A stretch of DNA of 64,000 bases from Halobacillus fulvus (GTDB taxonomy: Bacteria > Bacillota > Bacilli > Bacillales > Halobacillaceae): assembly GCA_004078665.1 (NCBI GenBank), contig SCFO01000001.1, positions 26,377 to 90,376 of the forward strand, given 5' to 3'. Numbering within the stretch: the first letter of the stretch is position 1; each line of letters begins with the position of its first letter. The notes under the pieces were generated by a model, which was not told where the DNA came from, did not search any database, and worked only from the letters and a program-made list of their open reading frames with translations. Shown here one piece after another: positions 51,586 to 62,614 of this stretch. A program made the translations under genes and the position numbers.

Positions 51586-52188
51586 ATGCTTTTGACCCAT
51601 ACACCACAAGGGAAAGTTTATGAGGGTGTTCTGCACCAGCTGAAGTCATATATTGAGAAAAACCAGCTGAAGCCGGGGGATAAGCTGCCATCTGAGCGAG
51701 AGCTGAGTGAGCAGCTTCAGGTAGGCCGGTCTTCCATCAGGGAAGCCTTCCGTGCCATGGAATTGCTTGGGTTGATTGAAACGAGACGTGGGGAAGGGAC
51801 CTTCATGAGAGCTTACCGCCCGTATCATATGGTGGAGTTGCTTTCTAATTTTCTTCTGAATGAATCGAGAACGAAAGAAGAGCTCCTGACAGCTAAAGAA
51901 ATGCTGGAAAAAGAAGCCCTTACCTTGTCAGCAGGAAAGCTAAATCAGGCTCAATTGGAGACCGTCGACTCGATCCTTACAAATTATAAGGGAAAAGAAA
52001 AACATCAAAATTTCTTCCAGTATTTGTTTGAGATCAGCGACCAGCATCTGCTGTTGTCGATGTGGCAATTCATTTCCGGTTTTACACATACCGTCCACAC
52101 GATTCACTACGAGGAAGTGTGGTACCAAGAAGTTAGATCCTTACTTGAATCAGGCAAGCCTGAGGAAGTTTTTTCTCTATTTAACTAA
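51586..52188 (+). CDS. GntR-family regulator (FadR subfamily)
   Basis: 200-residue transcription factor. The N-terminal winged helix is complete ([43 protein letters not shown]). The C-terminal helical FCD-like domain is shorter than usual (about 125 residues) and its metal-binding histidines are only partly evident ([16 protein letters not shown]). I start at the ATG at 51586 (GAAAGAGGTG upstream). Its position between ytsJ and accD, with a FadR-type palindrome in the ytsJ leader, suggests control of malic enzyme and perhaps fatty-acid precursor supply; the ligand is unknown. Confidence 0.85.
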   Translation: MLLTHTPQGKVYEGVLHQLKSYIEKNQLKPGDKLPSERELSEQLQVGRSSIREAFRAMELLGLIETRRGEGTFMRAYRPYHMVELLSNFLLNESRTKEELLTAKEMLEKEALTLSAGKLNQAQLETVDSILTNYKGKEKHQNFFQYLFEISDQHLLLSMWQFISGFTHTVHTIHYEEVWYQEVRSLLESGKPEEVFSLFN

Positions 52189-52283
52189 AAGCTTTACACA
52201 ATCGACAAAAACAGAGAGATTCCTTACAGGTCTGTTTGTATATTGATATAGAAAGGAAGCTTTGTCCCAAAGGAGGAATCACC

Positions 52284-53141
52284 TTGCTTAGAGATTTTTT
52301 CAGCAAGAAAAAACGCTATGCATCCATACCAAGTCAAGAAGCTAAACAGGATGTACCAGAAGGGCTGATGCAAAAATGCCCGAACTGCCAGAAAATATTT
52401 TACCGTAAAGAATTAAACCGAAATATGAACGTTTGTCCTCATTGCGATCATCATCATCGAATGACAGCTTATGAACGATTGGAGCATTTGTTCGATGAGG
52501 ACTCCTTCGTAGAGTGGGACAAGCATATGATTTCAAACAACCCGCTGGACTTCCCGGATTATGAGGAGAAGCTTGAAAAAGATCGGTTGAAGTCAGATCT
52601 TAATGAAGCTGTCGTCACTGGAAAGGCCAAACTGCAAGGGTTTGACACAGCAGTAGCCATCATGGATGCTCGCTTCCGGATGGGAAGCATGGGATCTGTA
52701 GTGGGAGAAAAAATTGCGAATGCGATTGAAAATGCACGGAAAGAGAGCATCCCGTTCATCATCTTCACCGCATCTGGTGGAGCCCGTATGCAGGAGGGTG
52801 TACTCAGTCTGATGCAGATGGGCAAAACGTCTGTAGCTTTGCAGCGTCTTCATGCTGAGGGAGGTCTGTTCATATCTGTCATGACACACCCGACAACAGG
52901 AGGCGTTTCTGCAAGCTTTGCCTCTCTTGGAGACTACAATTTCGCAGAGCCGGGCGCTTTGATCGGATTTGCCGGTCGTCGCATTATTGAACAGACGATC
53001 CGTGAAAAGTTGCCGGAAGACTTCCAGACATCAGAATTTTTACTGGAGCACGGCCAGCTGGACAAGGTGATCCACCGTCATAACCTTCGTTCGACTCTTG
53101 CGACCGTGCTAGACATCCATTCTCCAGGGGGTGAAGAATGA
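52284..53141 (+). CDS. accD: Acetyl-CoA carboxylase carboxyltransferase subunit beta
   Basis: Beta half of the carboxyltransferase that makes malonyl-CoA. It has a four-cysteine zinc ribbon ([10 protein letters not shown] and VCPHCDHH, about residues 30-55) and the crotonase-like core ([44 protein letters not shown]). The start is a TTG at 52284 with AAAGGAGG 7 nt upstream; [14 protein letters not shown] is the family N-terminus. 285 residues. A possible promoter (TTACAG, 17 nt, TATAGA) lies at about 52223-52251. It overlaps accA by 4 nt. Confidence 0.95.
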   Translation: MLRDFFSKKKRYASIPSQEAKQDVPEGLMQKCPNCQKIFYRKELNRNMNVCPHCDHHHRMTAYERLEHLFDEDSFVEWDKHMISNNPLDFPDYEEKLEKDRLKSDLNEAVVTGKAKLQGFDTAVAIMDARFRMGSMGSVVGEKIANAIENARKESIPFIIFTASGGARMQEGVLSLMQMGKTSVALQRLHAEGGLFISVMTHPTTGGVSASFASLGDYNFAEPGALIGFAGRRIIEQTIREKLPEDFQTSEFLLEHGQLDKVIHRHNLRSTLATVLDIHSPGGEE

Positions 53142-54103
53142 TGAAACACGTATTAGAGTTTGAAAAACCCGTCATGGAACTGCGTGATAAGATCGCAGAA
53201 CTAAAACGTCTCACTGAGAATAGTGAAATGGATCTTTCCGATGAAATCCAAAAGCTAGAAAAAAGGTTGGAAAAACTCGAAACCGATGTATATGATCGGA
53301 TGCAGCCGTGGGATCGTGTCCAAATGGCGCGGCACCCCGAACGTCCGACAACGCTTGATTATATTGAAAACCTCTTTACAGACTTTTTAGAGCTTCACGG
53401 TGATCGCTTGTATGGTGATGACGAAGCGATTGTATCGGGAATTGCAAAGTTCAATGGAACACCTGTAACGGTCATCGGCCATCAGCGAGGCAAAGATACG
53501 AAAGAGAACATCCGCCGGAATTTCGGGATGCCTCATCCGGAGGGCTATCGCAAAGCCCTTCGTTTAATGAAACAGGCTGATAAATTCAAGCGCCCGATCA
53601 TTACGTTTATCGATACAAAGGGAGCTTATCCTGGAAAAGCAGCAGAAGAACGTGGTCAAAGTGAAGCGATTGCGAGAAACCTGCTGGAAATGGGTGGCTT
53701 TACCGTCCCGATCATCTGCATTGTGATCGGTGAAGGAGGAAGTGGAGGAGCCCTTGGACTCGGAATAGGCGACCGTATCTTTATGCTCGAAAATTCTACT
53801 TATTCCGTTATTTCACCAGAAGGAGCTGCTTCTATCCTGTGGAAAGATGCAGCGTACGCTCAAAAAGCTGCCGAGTCCATGAAAATCACGTCGTACGATT
53901 TGAAGGATCTGGATATCGTCGACGAAGTGATTCCTGAAATTCGTGGAGGGGCGCATAGAGATATTCAAGCACAGTCTGAAGAAATTAAACAGGTAATCTC
54001 CCAAGCATTGGAAGAGCTCGAAAAACTGAGCGAATCACAGTTATTGGAAGAAAGATTTAATAAATATAAAAATATTGGCGAATATACGCATCTTGATTTA
54101 TAA
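53138..54103 (+). CDS. accA: Acetyl-CoA carboxylase carboxyltransferase subunit alpha
   Basis: Alpha half of the carboxyltransferase; with AccD it transfers carboxyl from carboxybiotin to acetyl-CoA. Signatures: [18 protein letters not shown] coiled-coil N-terminus, [32 protein letters not shown], and [15 protein letters not shown]. 321 residues. Its start overlaps the accD stop (ATGA), with GGGGGTG upstream; the second of two adjacent ATG codons is equally possible. A hairpin follows, and pfkA-pyk are downstream as in B. subtilis. Confidence 0.96.
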   Translation: MMKHVLEFEKPVMELRDKIAELKRLTENSEMDLSDEIQKLEKRLEKLETDVYDRMQPWDRVQMARHPERPTTLDYIENLFTDFLELHGDRLYGDDEAIVSGIAKFNGTPVTVIGHQRGKDTKENIRRNFGMPHPEGYRKALRLMKQADKFKRPIITFIDTKGAYPGKAAEERGQSEAIARNLLEMGGFTVPIICIVIGEGGSGGALGLGIGDRIFMLENSTYSVISPEGAASILWKDAAYAQKAAESMKITSYDLKDLDIVDEVIPEIRGGAHRDIQAQSEEIKQVISQALEELEKLSESQLLEERFNKYKNIGEYTHLDL

Positions 54104-54144
54104 TGAAAAGCGGTTGAAAGATATAGTGTTCCTGCATTTGGAAG

Positions 54145-54172
54145 AAGTCGCACAAACAAGGTGCGGCTTTTC
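54145..54172 (+). terminator. Terminator of accDA
   Basis: AAGTCGCAC pairs with GTGCGGCTT (one mismatch), then TTTTC. Confidence 0.65.
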
Positions 54173-54181
54173 GCATCTTAT

Positions 54182-54205
54182 GGGAATGGTAACGCTATCA
54201 TTCCC
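54182..54205. promoter_or_regulatory. Palindrome with cre-like core upstream of pfkA-pyk
   Basis: GGGAATG and CATTCCC, perfect 7-bp arms, flank TGGTAACGCTATCA (54187-54200), which matches the cre consensus at 12 of 14 positions. It lies about 140 nt before pfkA. I could not assign a convincing promoter in the rest of this 240-bp gap. Confidence 0.55.
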
Positions 54206-54294
54206 ATTCCAAAATGAGATTCTCTTTTAAGCATGCTCAGCTTTGTACAAACTAAAGAGACAGATGGACTGGAAAGATAGAGAGGATTCATTGA

Positions 54295-55302
<1,008 letters not shown>

Positions 55303-55334
55303 TTTGTAAGTGGTAGTAGAGGAGGAAACAAAGA

Positions 55335-57098
55335 ATGTTTAGAAAAACAAAGATTGTAAGTACGATTGGTCCGGCATCTGAATCCGTGGAAAAGCTGACT
55401 CAATTAATGGAGGCAGGCATGAACGTAGCCCGCTTGAATTTCTCTCATGGTGATTTTGAAGAGCACGGAGCGCGTATCAAAAATATTCGTGAAGCAGCTG
55501 CGGCTACGGGTAAAACAGTAGCGATCCTTTTGGATACGAAAGGACCTGAGATCCGTACAGGTACCCTTAAAGAAGGGGAAGTTCACCTTGAGAAAGGATC
55601 CACAGTTTATGTAACGATGGACGACATCGAAGGAGATGCAGAGCGTTTTTCTGTGACGTATCCTGGATTGATCAACGATGTTCATCCTGGATCTAAAATC
55701 TTGCTCGATGATGGGCTTGTAGAACTTCAGGTAGAAGAAGTCGATAAAGAAAACAATGAAATTAAAACGACTGTTTTGAATAATGGTCCGCTGAAGAATA
55801 AAAAAGGTGTAAACGTACCAAATGTAAGTGTCAACCTTCCGGGAATTACGGAAAAAGACGCGAAAGATATTGAGTTCGGAATTGAACAAGGGGTAGATTT
55901 TATCGCCGCTTCCTTTGTTCGTCGTGCTTCTGATGTTCTCGAAATTAAGGAACTTCTTGAAAAGCACAAAGCATTGGACATTCAAATCATTCCGAAGATC
56001 GAAAACCAGGAGGGTGTCGATAACATCGATGAAATCCTGGCAGTCAGTGATGGCCTAATGGTTGCTCGTGGAGACCTTGGTGTAGAAATTCCTGCGGAAG
56101 ATGTACCGCTTGTGCAAAAGGACTTGATCAGCAAGTGTAACAAAGCAGGTAAACCAGTTATCACAGCTACACAAATGCTGGATTCCATGCAGCGTAACCC
56201 ACGCCCGACACGTGCGGAAGCGTCTGACGTTGCGAACGCGATCTTTGATGGTACAGATGCGATCATGCTTTCCGGTGAAACGGCTGCGGGAGATTATCCT
56301 GTAGAAGCTGTGACAACGATGCACAATATCGCAAGCAAGACAGAAACTGGCTTGAATCATAAAGCGTTGCTTGACGATCGTTCTAAGCACAGTGATATGA
56401 CGATCACTGATGCAATCAGCCAATCTGTAACGCATACAGCGATCAACCTTGATGTCAATGCGATCGTTACGCCTACAGAAAGTGGACATACAGCACGCAT
56501 GATTTCTAAGTACCGTCCGCAGGCTCCAATCGTAGCTATCACATCAAGTGAAAGAGTGAACCGTAAACTTTCACTTGTATGGGGTGTGTATGCCGTCATG
56601 GGACCACGCGCTTACTCTACTGATGAAATGCTTGATGTTGCGGTTGAACAAAGCCTTGCATCTGGAGTTGCCCAGCGTGGAGACCGTGTCATCATTACCG
56701 CTGGAGTTCCTGTCGGAGAGAGTGGCACAACAAACCTTATGAAAGTCCACGTCATTGGGGACGTTCTAGTTAGAGGACAAGGTGTTGGACAGAAATCCGC
56801 ATTTGGTCGTGCCATCTTGGCTAAAAACGGAAAAGATGCGGTAGAACGCGTTCAAGACGGAGATATCATCGTCACTCATGCTACAGACCGTGACATGATG
56901 CCGGCTATCGAAAAAGCGGCAGGTATCGTCACTGTAGAGGGTGGACTGACATCTCATGCTGCTGTTGTTGGTCTTAGCCTTGGGATCCCTGTCATCGTAG
57001 GAGTAGAAAAAGCTCTTGAACTGATCGAAGATGGTTCCGAGATCACAATAGATAGTACACGTGGAGATATTTACGAAGGGCATGCGAGTGTCATTTAA
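55335..57098 (+). CDS. pyk: Pyruvate kinase with C-terminal PEP-utiliser domain
   Basis: Last glycolytic step, PEP plus ADP to pyruvate plus ATP. Core barrel ([74 protein letters not shown]) to about residue 475, then the extra domain of Bacillus enzymes with the [11 protein letters not shown] motif resembling the phosphohistidine segment of PEP synthase. 587 residues. AGAGGAGG precedes the ATG. Second gene of pfkA-pyk, closed by a strong terminator. Confidence 0.97.
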   Translation: MFRKTKIVSTIGPASESVEKLTQLMEAGMNVARLNFSHGDFEEHGARIKNIREAAAATGKTVAILLDTKGPEIRTGTLKEGEVHLEKGSTVYVTMDDIEGDAERFSVTYPGLINDVHPGSKILLDDGLVELQVEEVDKENNEIKTTVLNNGPLKNKKGVNVPNVSVNLPGITEKDAKDIEFGIEQGVDFIAASFVRRASDVLEIKELLEKHKALDIQIIPKIENQEGVDNIDEILAVSDGLMVARGDLGVEIPAEDVPLVQKDLISKCNKAGKPVITATQMLDSMQRNPRPTRAEASDVANAIFDGTDAIMLSGETAAGDYPVEAVTTMHNIASKTETGLNHKALLDDRSKHSDMTITDAISQSVTHTAINLDVNAIVTPTESGHTARMISKYRPQAPIVAITSSERVNRKLSLVWGVYAVMGPRAYSTDEMLDVAVEQSLASGVAQRGDRVIITAGVPVGESGTTNLMKVHVIGDVLVRGQGVGQKSAFGRAILAKNGKDAVERVQDGDIIVTHATDRDMMPAIEKAAGIVTVEGGLTSHAAVVGLSLGIPVIVGVEKALELIEDGSEITIDSTRGDIYEGHASVI

Positions 57099-57114
57099 TA
57101 AGAAAACGAAAAGG

Positions 57115-57147
57115 AACGGAGAAGCCAAAAGCTTCTCCGTTTTTTTG
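57115..57147 (+). terminator. Intrinsic terminator of pfkA-pyk
   Basis: AACGGAGAAGC pairs with GCTTCTCCGTT across a 5-nt loop and is followed by T residues. Confidence 0.92.
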
Positions 57148-57157
57148 ATTGGATAGG

Positions 57158-57221
57158 CAAGGAAAGGTCAGGGGTTTCCCACGCTACTATGGGACATATA
57201 CTGAACAAAAAACTTTCCTTG
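57158..57221. repeat. Inverted repeat in the pyk-fxsA gap
   Basis: CAAGGAAAG (57158-57166) and CTTTCCTTG (57213-57221), perfect 9-bp arms around 46 nt. The interior is not coding. It may be a small non-coding repeat remnant. Confidence 0.5.
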
Positions 57222-57321
57222 TCGCTAACTAAGCCAAAATTGGAGTCATAGAGTGTTATGGTTTAGGAATAAGAATAAGTGGTTTATAATAGAAGCAGAG
57301 ACGAAGAGAAAGGGCGATAAT

Positions 57322-57714
57322 ATGTTCCGATGGTTACTTTTACTCATACTGGTCGTCCCGGCTTTGGAGATCGGTTTACTCGTCTTTGCGGGTAACTGGA
57401 TCGGACCATGGTGGGTCATCCTTTTAGTTATATCGACAGGAGTAGTGGGAGCTTGGCTTGCTAAGAAACAGGGGCTAGAAACGATCCGCAACGTTCAAAA
57501 TTCCATGGCGATGGGTCAGATGCCTCAAGACGCGATTCTTGACGGTGCGTGCATCCTCGTTGGTGGTGCCGTGCTTCTTACCCCAGGATTCATCACGGAT
57601 GCTATTGGCTTCACTTTATTACTTCCTCAAACGAGGACTCCGATTAAAAGGCTGATCAAAAAGATCATAACGAAGATGATGAATAAAGGCACGATTACAA
57701 TTTACAGAAGATGA
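57322..57714 (+). CDS. fxsA: FxsA-family membrane protein
   Basis: 130-residue membrane protein with three or four helices (LLLLILVVPALEIGLLVFAG, WWVILLVISTGVVGAWLA and ILVGGAVLLTPGFITDAIGF). The E. coli relative suppresses F-exclusion of phage T7; the normal role is unknown. I start at the ATG at 57322 (GAAAGGGCG upstream), since the longer frame from 57253 adds an unrelated charged segment. It is convergent with ytvI, as in B. subtilis. Confidence 0.88.
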   Translation: MFRWLLLLILVVPALEIGLLVFAGNWIGPWWVILLVISTGVVGAWLAKKQGLETIRNVQNSMAMGQMPQDAILDGACILVGGAVLLTPGFITDAIGFTLLLPQTRTPIKRLIKKIITKMMNKGTITIYRR

Positions 57715-57721
57715 TAAGTCT

Positions 57722-57750
57722 CCCCCCTCTTATTGAAGAGGGGGGTTTTT
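57722..57750. terminator. Terminator between convergent fxsA and ytvI
   Basis: CCCCCCTCTT pairs with AAGAGGGGGG across a 4-nt loop, followed by T residues on the plus strand. Confidence 0.88.
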
Positions 57751-58857
57751 AGAGCCTTTGACAAAAGCATAGGCTGATTGAAATAAGCCGATCGTATGCG
57801 CAGCTTTTCCACCTACGATGATTAATGGAGCGATCCATAAGGCGGAAATCCCCCAAAGCTGATAGCCGAGGAAGAGCCCTATCAGGAAGACGAGGGGATG
57901 AACACCAAATTCGGTGGCAAGTATTTTAGGTTCCAGTAGCTGCCTAGAAATAAGCACAATGATATAAAGGATAATGAGAGTCATCCCTTCTTCTATACTT
58001 CCTGTTGCAAGTTGGTATCCTGCCCAAGGAAGAAAGATGATTCCTGTTCCGATCAGAGGAATGGCATCAACTAAACCGCACAGAAACGTAATCGTAAGAG
58101 CGTGTGGAGTTTGAGTGGTTTTCAGACCTACATAAATGAGGATCATGGATATAAAAATAAGAATGCACTGGGCTTTGACAATGCCGGCGATGGCTTGTTT
58201 GAAATGTAAGGAGAAGTATGCGCTTTTTTTTAAGACAACAGGGGAGAGTGCCTTCTCTGAGAAATGGATCATCTTTGGCCAGTCTTTACTAAAAAAGAAG
58301 ACGGATAAGGTGAACATGAGAAAAGAAGTGAAGGACGCGGGTACAGTGGTAATGAAGTGAGTGATGGTCTCTAATAATGATTGCAACAAAGCTCCTCCCG
58401 TTTCACTAGCTTTTTCCTTCAGTTCTTCCAAGTAATAAAGTAACGATTGATGCCCCTCATGGTTGATCGTCGACATATAAGACTCCAACCGATTCATGAT
58501 CGGAGTGATGGAGTTGATGAGGGCTTCCGTTGATTCTTGAATGAATAATTGGAACTTTCCTGGGGTATTCATTGAAATATATTGGATCCCTTTAAGGATT
58601 TCTGCAACGATCAAGACAAAGAAAGCCATCGCCAAAAGAAAAAAGAGCGTCATCAGAAGCAGGACAGAAAGAAACCTTGGGATGCGTAAATGAGTGACAA
58701 GTAAATTGATAAATGGTTGAAGCGCATAGGAAACTACAAAAGCTGCAAGAAAGGGGAACAAATATTTCCACAAAGAAATAGAAAGCAGGAGGAATACAAT
58801 AAAGACTGCGACAAGTAAGAAGCCCCTTAAAATAGCCGATAGGTAGTCTTTATCCAA
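57730..58857 (-). CDS. ytvI: YtvI, AI-2E/PerM-family sporulation membrane protein
   Basis: 375-residue integral membrane protein of the AI-2E/PerM family with about eight helices and a soluble insert after the third (residues about 90-165). The conserved GLVDAIPLIGTGIIFLPW and GLFLGYQLWGISALWIAPL segments mark the family. In B. subtilis YtvI is annotated as a sporulation integral membrane protein. The start is a TTG with AAAGGAG about 9 nt upstream. No sigma-E or sigma-G promoter was evident. The location next to fxsA and citZ supports the name. Confidence 0.85.
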   Translation of the reverse strand: MDKDYLSAILRGFLLVAVFIVFLLLSISLWKYLFPFLAAFVVSYALQPFINLLVTHLRIPRFLSVLLLMTLFFLLAMAFFVLIVAEILKGIQYISMNTPGKFQLFIQESTEALINSITPIMNRLESYMSTINHEGHQSLLYYLEELKEKASETGGALLQSLLETITHFITTVPASFTSFLMFTLSVFFFSKDWPKMIHFSEKALSPVVLKKSAYFSLHFKQAIAGIVKAQCILIFISMILIYVGLKTTQTPHALTITFLCGLVDAIPLIGTGIIFLPWAGYQLATGSIEEGMTLIILYIIVLISRQLLEPKILATEFGVHPLVFLIGLFLGYQLWGISALWIAPLIIVGGKAAHTIGLFQSAYAFVKGSKNPPLQ

Positions 58858-58938
58858 GTTCTATTCTCCTTTCGATCTCTAAATCTTTAATAGAAAAATG
58901 TTGACCTTAGATCGACAAAATCTTTGAATCTCCATGAA

Positions 58939-58952
58939 ATTAAACGGTTTCA
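58939..58952 (+). promoter_or_regulatory. cre-like site upstream of the citZ promoter
   Basis: ATTAAACGGTTTCA matches cre at 12 of 14 positions and ends 1 nt before the -35 box. Confidence 0.55.
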
Positions 58953-58953
58953 A

Positions 58954-58982
58954 TTCACATTCTCTTCAGAATACTTTATAAT
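58954..58982 (+). promoter_or_regulatory. Sigma-A promoter of citZ
   Basis: TTCACA (58954-58959), 17-nt spacer, TATAAT (58977-58982): 11 of 12 consensus bases. The leader is about 95 nt. Confidence 0.82.
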
Positions 58983-59001
58983 TGAATTTGGGGTTAAATT
59001 C

Positions 59002-59037
59002 CTGCTTGAAGTTTAAGCAGTTCGTAAAGCGTTTTCT
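59002..59037 (+). promoter_or_regulatory. Palindrome and second cre-like site in the citZ leader
   Basis: CTGCTTGAAGTTTAAGCAG (59002-59020) is a nearly perfect 19-bp palindrome with one mismatched pair. GTAAAGCGTTTTCT (59024-59037) matches cre at 11 of 14 positions. B. subtilis citZ also has a cre within its leader. Confidence 0.5.
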
Positions 59038-59085
59038 TATCAATTGGATAAGGAAACTTTGGAAATTTTTAAAAGGAGAGATTGT

Positions 59086-60201
59086 ATGTCATCAACTAAA
59101 GGTCTTGAAGGAATTACAGCAACAGAATCATCAATCAGTTCAATAATTAATGATAAGCTCACATACGTGGGATATGATATTGATGATTTAGCGAATAACT
59201 CAAGTTTTGAAGAAGTTGTCTATTTACTTTGGAATCAAAAGCTTCCTACACTTGGTGAATTAAACGAGTTCAAGTCGGAGCTAGTTTCCAATATGGACAT
59301 CCCTTCCGAAGTCATCGATCACTTGAAATCCTACGATCTGACAACTGTCCATCCTATGGCAGCTCTTCGTACAGCTGTTTCTATGCTTGGTCTATTTGAT
59401 CCAGAATCAGATGTAATGGAAGAGGCTGCAAATAAACGCAAAGCTGTTCGTCTTCAGGCGAAAATTCCTACTGTCGTCACAGCTTTTACGCGCATCCGCA
59501 ACGGTGAAGAACCTGTATCTCCAAAGAAAGATCTAAGCTTTGCTGCGAACTTCCTCTATATGCTGAAGGGTAAAGATCCTGAAGATATCGAAGTAGAAGC
59601 TTTCAACAAAGCGCTTGTCCTTCATGCCGATCACGAGTTGAACGCCTCTACCTTTACAGCCCGCGTTTGCGTAGCGACCCTTTCGGATGTTTATTCCGGC
59701 GTAACGGCTGCCATTGGCGCATTGAAAGGACCACTTCATGGAGGAGCCAACGAACGCGTCATGAAGATGCTTACAGAAATCGGCTCTGTCGATAATGCGA
59801 TTCCTGCAATCGAAGAGAAGCTTGAAAATAAAGAAAAAATCATGGGCATGGGACACCGTGTTTACAGAACTGGGGATCCGCGTGCGAAGCACCTTAAAGA
59901 AATGTCCCGTGAACTGACAGAATTGACTGGTCAATCCAAATACTACGAAATGTCAGTTAAAATAGAAGACTACATCAAAGAAAATAAAGGACTTCCTGCT
60001 AATGTCGACTTCTATTCCGCTTCTGTTTATCACAGTCTTGGTATCGATCATGATATTTTCACACCGATCTTTGCCGTGAGTCGTGTATCAGGATGGCTGG
60101 CGCACATTCTTGAGCAGTATTCCAATAACCGCCTGATCCGTCCGAGAGCTGAATATGTCGGACCTAAAGGCCAGTCCTATACGCCGATTGAAGACCGATA
60201 A
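59086..60201 (+). CDS. citZ: Citrate synthase
   Basis: Condenses oxaloacetate and acetyl-CoA, entering the TCA cycle. Signatures: LEGITATESSISSI N-terminus, LHADHELNASTF, GGANERVMKML, GHRVYRTGDPRAKHL and FTPIFAVSRVSGWLAHILEQ. I start at the ATG at 59086 (AAAAGGAGAG upstream); 371 residues is close to B. subtilis CitZ. The frame opening at 59044 lies inside the leader. Control: sigma-A promoter with cre-like sites before and after it. No terminator is seen before icd. Confidence 0.96.
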   Translation: MSSTKGLEGITATESSISSIINDKLTYVGYDIDDLANNSSFEEVVYLLWNQKLPTLGELNEFKSELVSNMDIPSEVIDHLKSYDLTTVHPMAALRTAVSMLGLFDPESDVMEEAANKRKAVRLQAKIPTVVTAFTRIRNGEEPVSPKKDLSFAANFLYMLKGKDPEDIEVEAFNKALVLHADHELNASTFTARVCVATLSDVYSGVTAAIGALKGPLHGGANERVMKMLTEIGSVDNAIPAIEEKLENKEKIMGMGHRVYRTGDPRAKHLKEMSRELTELTGQSKYYEMSVKIEDYIKENKGLPANVDFYSASVYHSLGIDHDIFTPIFAVSRVSGWLAHILEQYSNNRLIRPRAEYVGPKGQSYTPIEDR

Positions 60202-60268
60202 GTTTTTTCAAAGTTAAGACTATGATAGGATGATACTTTTTATTCCTGCTCGTTTAACGTATGATAGT

Positions 60269-60283
60269 AATGGATATTCCATT
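60269..60283. promoter_or_regulatory. Palindrome upstream of icd
   Basis: AATGGA-TAT-TCCATT, perfect 6-bp arms, about 40 nt before icd. A candidate operator or chance palindrome; no promoter could be assigned with confidence. Confidence 0.35.
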
Positions 60284-60319
60284 CCATAGAAATAGGGAAC
60301 TTTTTTAGGAGGGTTTATT

Positions 60320-61594
60320 TTGACACAAGCACAGAAAATCACAGTAGAACAAAATGGAGAATTAAATGTACCGGATCGCCCGGTTATTCCTTTCATCGAA
60401 GGAGATGGAACGGGACCTGATATTTGGGCATCCGCAAGTCGTGTAATCGAAGCGGCAGTCGACAAAGCTTATAACGGTGAAAAATCGATCGAGTGGAAAG
60501 AAGTTTATGCCGGACAGAAATCTTACGATAAGTTTGGCGAATGGCTTCCAGAAGCAACTCTTGATACGATTCGTGACTACAAAATCGCAATTAAAGGTCC
60601 ATTGACAACTCCGATCGGTGGAGGAATCCGCTCCTTGAACGTTGCTCTTCGTCAGGAATTGGATTTGTTCACATGTCTTCGTCCAGTTCGCTATTTTGAA
60701 GGTGTTCCTTCTCCAGTCAAGCGTCCTGAAGATACTGATATGGCGATCTTCCGTGAGAACACAGAAGATATCTATGCAGGAATTGAATGGCAGCAAGGTA
60801 CGCCTGAAGTGAAGAAAGTTATCGATTTTCTTCAGAATGAAATGGGTGTACATAATATCCGTTTCCCTGAAACTTCCGGAATCGGTGTTAAACCAGTTTC
60901 TGAAGAGGGTACGAAGCGTCTTGTACGTGCAGCAATCGACTATGCGTTGAATGAAGGACGTAAGAACGTAACGCTAGTACACAAAGGAAATATCATGAAG
61001 TTTACAGAAGGTTCCTTTAAGAACTGGGGTTATGAAGTAGCAGAAGAAGAGTATGCTGACAAAGTATTCACATGGGCTGAATATGATCGCATCGTAGAAA
61101 AAGAAGGAAAAGATGCTGCGAATAAAGCTCAGGATGCAGCAGAGGCGGAAGGGAAGCTTATCGTGAAAGATGCGATTGCAGACATCTTCCTTCAGCAAAT
61201 CCTGACGCGTCCTAAAGAGTTCGATGTTGTAGCGACGATGAACTTGAACGGTGACTATATTTCTGACGCTCTTGCTGCACAAGTAGGAGGAATTGGTATT
61301 GCGCCGGGTGCAAACATCAACTTCGAAACCGGCCACGCGATCTTTGAAGCAACTCACGGTACTGCGCCTAAATATGCAGGCCTTGATAAAGTGAACCCAT
61401 CTTCTGTCATTCTGTCCGGCGTTCTAATGCTAGAGCACCTTGGCTGGAGAGAAGCAGCTGATTTGATTACAAAATCAATGGACAAAACAATCGGTAGCAA
61501 GACCGTCACATATGATTTCGCGCGTATGATGGATGGTGCTACAGAATTGAAATGTTCTGAGTTTGGTGACGCGTTGATCCGCAATATGGACTAA
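60320..61594 (+). CDS. icd: Isocitrate dehydrogenase (NADP)
   Basis: Oxidative decarboxylation of isocitrate to 2-oxoglutarate. Signatures: [15 protein letters not shown], the substrate loop [18 protein letters not shown] containing the regulatory-type serine, [32 protein letters not shown] and [12 protein letters not shown]. 424 residues. The start is a TTG with AGGAGGG about 7 nt upstream. It lies between citZ and mdh, the standard Bacillus TCA cluster. Confidence 0.96.
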   Translation: MTQAQKITVEQNGELNVPDRPVIPFIEGDGTGPDIWASASRVIEAAVDKAYNGEKSIEWKEVYAGQKSYDKFGEWLPEATLDTIRDYKIAIKGPLTTPIGGGIRSLNVALRQELDLFTCLRPVRYFEGVPSPVKRPEDTDMAIFRENTEDIYAGIEWQQGTPEVKKVIDFLQNEMGVHNIRFPETSGIGVKPVSEEGTKRLVRAAIDYALNEGRKNVTLVHKGNIMKFTEGSFKNWGYEVAEEEYADKVFTWAEYDRIVEKEGKDAANKAQDAAEAEGKLIVKDAIADIFLQQILTRPKEFDVVATMNLNGDYISDALAAQVGGIGIAPGANINFETGHAIFEATHGTAPKYAGLDKVNPSSVILSGVLMLEHLGWREAADLITKSMDKTIGSKTVTYDFARMMDGATELKCSEFGDALIRNMD

Positions 61595-61613
61595 TTGATG
61601 GAAGGGGATTTGT

Positions 61614-62552
61614 ATGGCTATTCGCAGAAGTAAAATCTCAGTAATCGGAGCAGGTTTCACAGGTGCGACAACTGCCCTTATGGTAGCTCAAAAGGAGCTT
61701 GGTGATGTCGTACTGGTCGATATCCCTGACATGGAAGATCCTACAAAAGGAAAAGCTCTTGATATGCTTGAAGCAAGTCCTGTCCAAGGTTTTGATGCTA
61801 AAATTACCGGCACCTCAAGCTATGAGGATACAAAAGATTCGGATTTGGTCATCATCACAGCAGGAATTGCTCGTAAGCCTGGGATGAGCCGTGATGACCT
61901 TGTGAACACGAATTCAAAAATCATGAAGAGTGTCACAAAGGAAATCGTTAAATATTCTCCTGACTGTTATATCGTGGTCTTAACGAATCCAGTCGATGCC
62001 ATGACATACTCCGTTTTCCAGGAAGCCGGTTTTCCGAAGAACCGAGTCATTGGTCAATCCGGAGTTCTTGACACGGCACGTTTCCGTACATTCGTTGCAG
62101 AAGAATTGAATGTTTCGATTAAAGATGTGACTGGCTTTGTTCTTGGAGGCCATGGAGACGATATGGTTCCACTGACGCGTTATTCTTTCGCCGGCGGTAT
62201 TCCACTTGAAAAATTGATCTCTAAAGAACGTCTTGACGCGATTGTCGAACGTACACGAAAAGGTGGGGGCGAAATCGTAGGACTTCTTGGAAATGGAAGT
62301 GCTTATTACGCGCCAGCAGCCTCTCTTACGCAAATGGCTGAAGCCATCCTGAAGGATCAGCGCCGTATTCTTCCTGCGATTGCTTATCTTGAAGGAGAGT
62401 ATGGATACGAGGGAATTTATCTCGGTGTCCCGACAATCCTTGGAGGTAACGGAATTGAGGAAGTCATTGAGCTCGAACTGACGGATGAAGAGAAGCGTCA
62501 ACTGGATCAATCAGCAGACTCTGTTAAAAATGTGCTAAATGTATTAAACTGA
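61614..62552 (+). CDS. mdh: Malate dehydrogenase
   Basis: NAD-dependent malate/oxaloacetate interconversion, LDH-like MDH type. The Rossmann loop [17 protein letters not shown], acidic [16 protein letters not shown], substrate arginines in [23 protein letters not shown] and catalytic histidine in GGHGDDMVP are all present. 312 residues. AAGGGGAT precedes the ATG, 19 nt after icd, so the two are co-transcribed. A terminator follows. Confidence 0.97.
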   Translation: MAIRRSKISVIGAGFTGATTALMVAQKELGDVVLVDIPDMEDPTKGKALDMLEASPVQGFDAKITGTSSYEDTKDSDLVIITAGIARKPGMSRDDLVNTNSKIMKSVTKEIVKYSPDCYIVVLTNPVDAMTYSVFQEAGFPKNRVIGQSGVLDTARFRTFVAEELNVSIKDVTGFVLGGHGDDMVPLTRYSFAGGIPLEKLISKERLDAIVERTRKGGGEIVGLLGNGSAYYAPAASLTQMAEAILKDQRRILPAIAYLEGEYGYEGIYLGVPTILGGNGIEEVIELELTDEEKRQLDQSADSVKNVLNVLN

Positions 62553-62558
62553 AGATAG

Positions 62559-62590
62559 AAGGATTCGGGGCTATCCTCGAATCCTTTTTT
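62559..62590 (+). terminator. Intrinsic terminator of icd-mdh
   Basis: AAGGATTCGGGG pairs with CCTCGAATCCTT (one wobble), followed by TTTT. Confidence 0.85.
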
Positions 62591-62600
62591 ATCCTCTATA

Positions 62601-62614
62601 AGAAAACGCTTACA
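62601..62614 (+). promoter_or_regulatory. cre site upstream of the MaoC-like gene
   Basis: AGAAAACGCTTACA matches the cre consensus at 13 of 14 positions, only 15 nt before the start codon, a position suited to repression. TATAAG at 62597-62602 overlaps it. Confidence 0.65.

Noticed and set aside
55404-55985. 193-codon minus-strand frame inside pyk
   Set aside because: Antisense shadow; pyk is fully conserved across this stretch.
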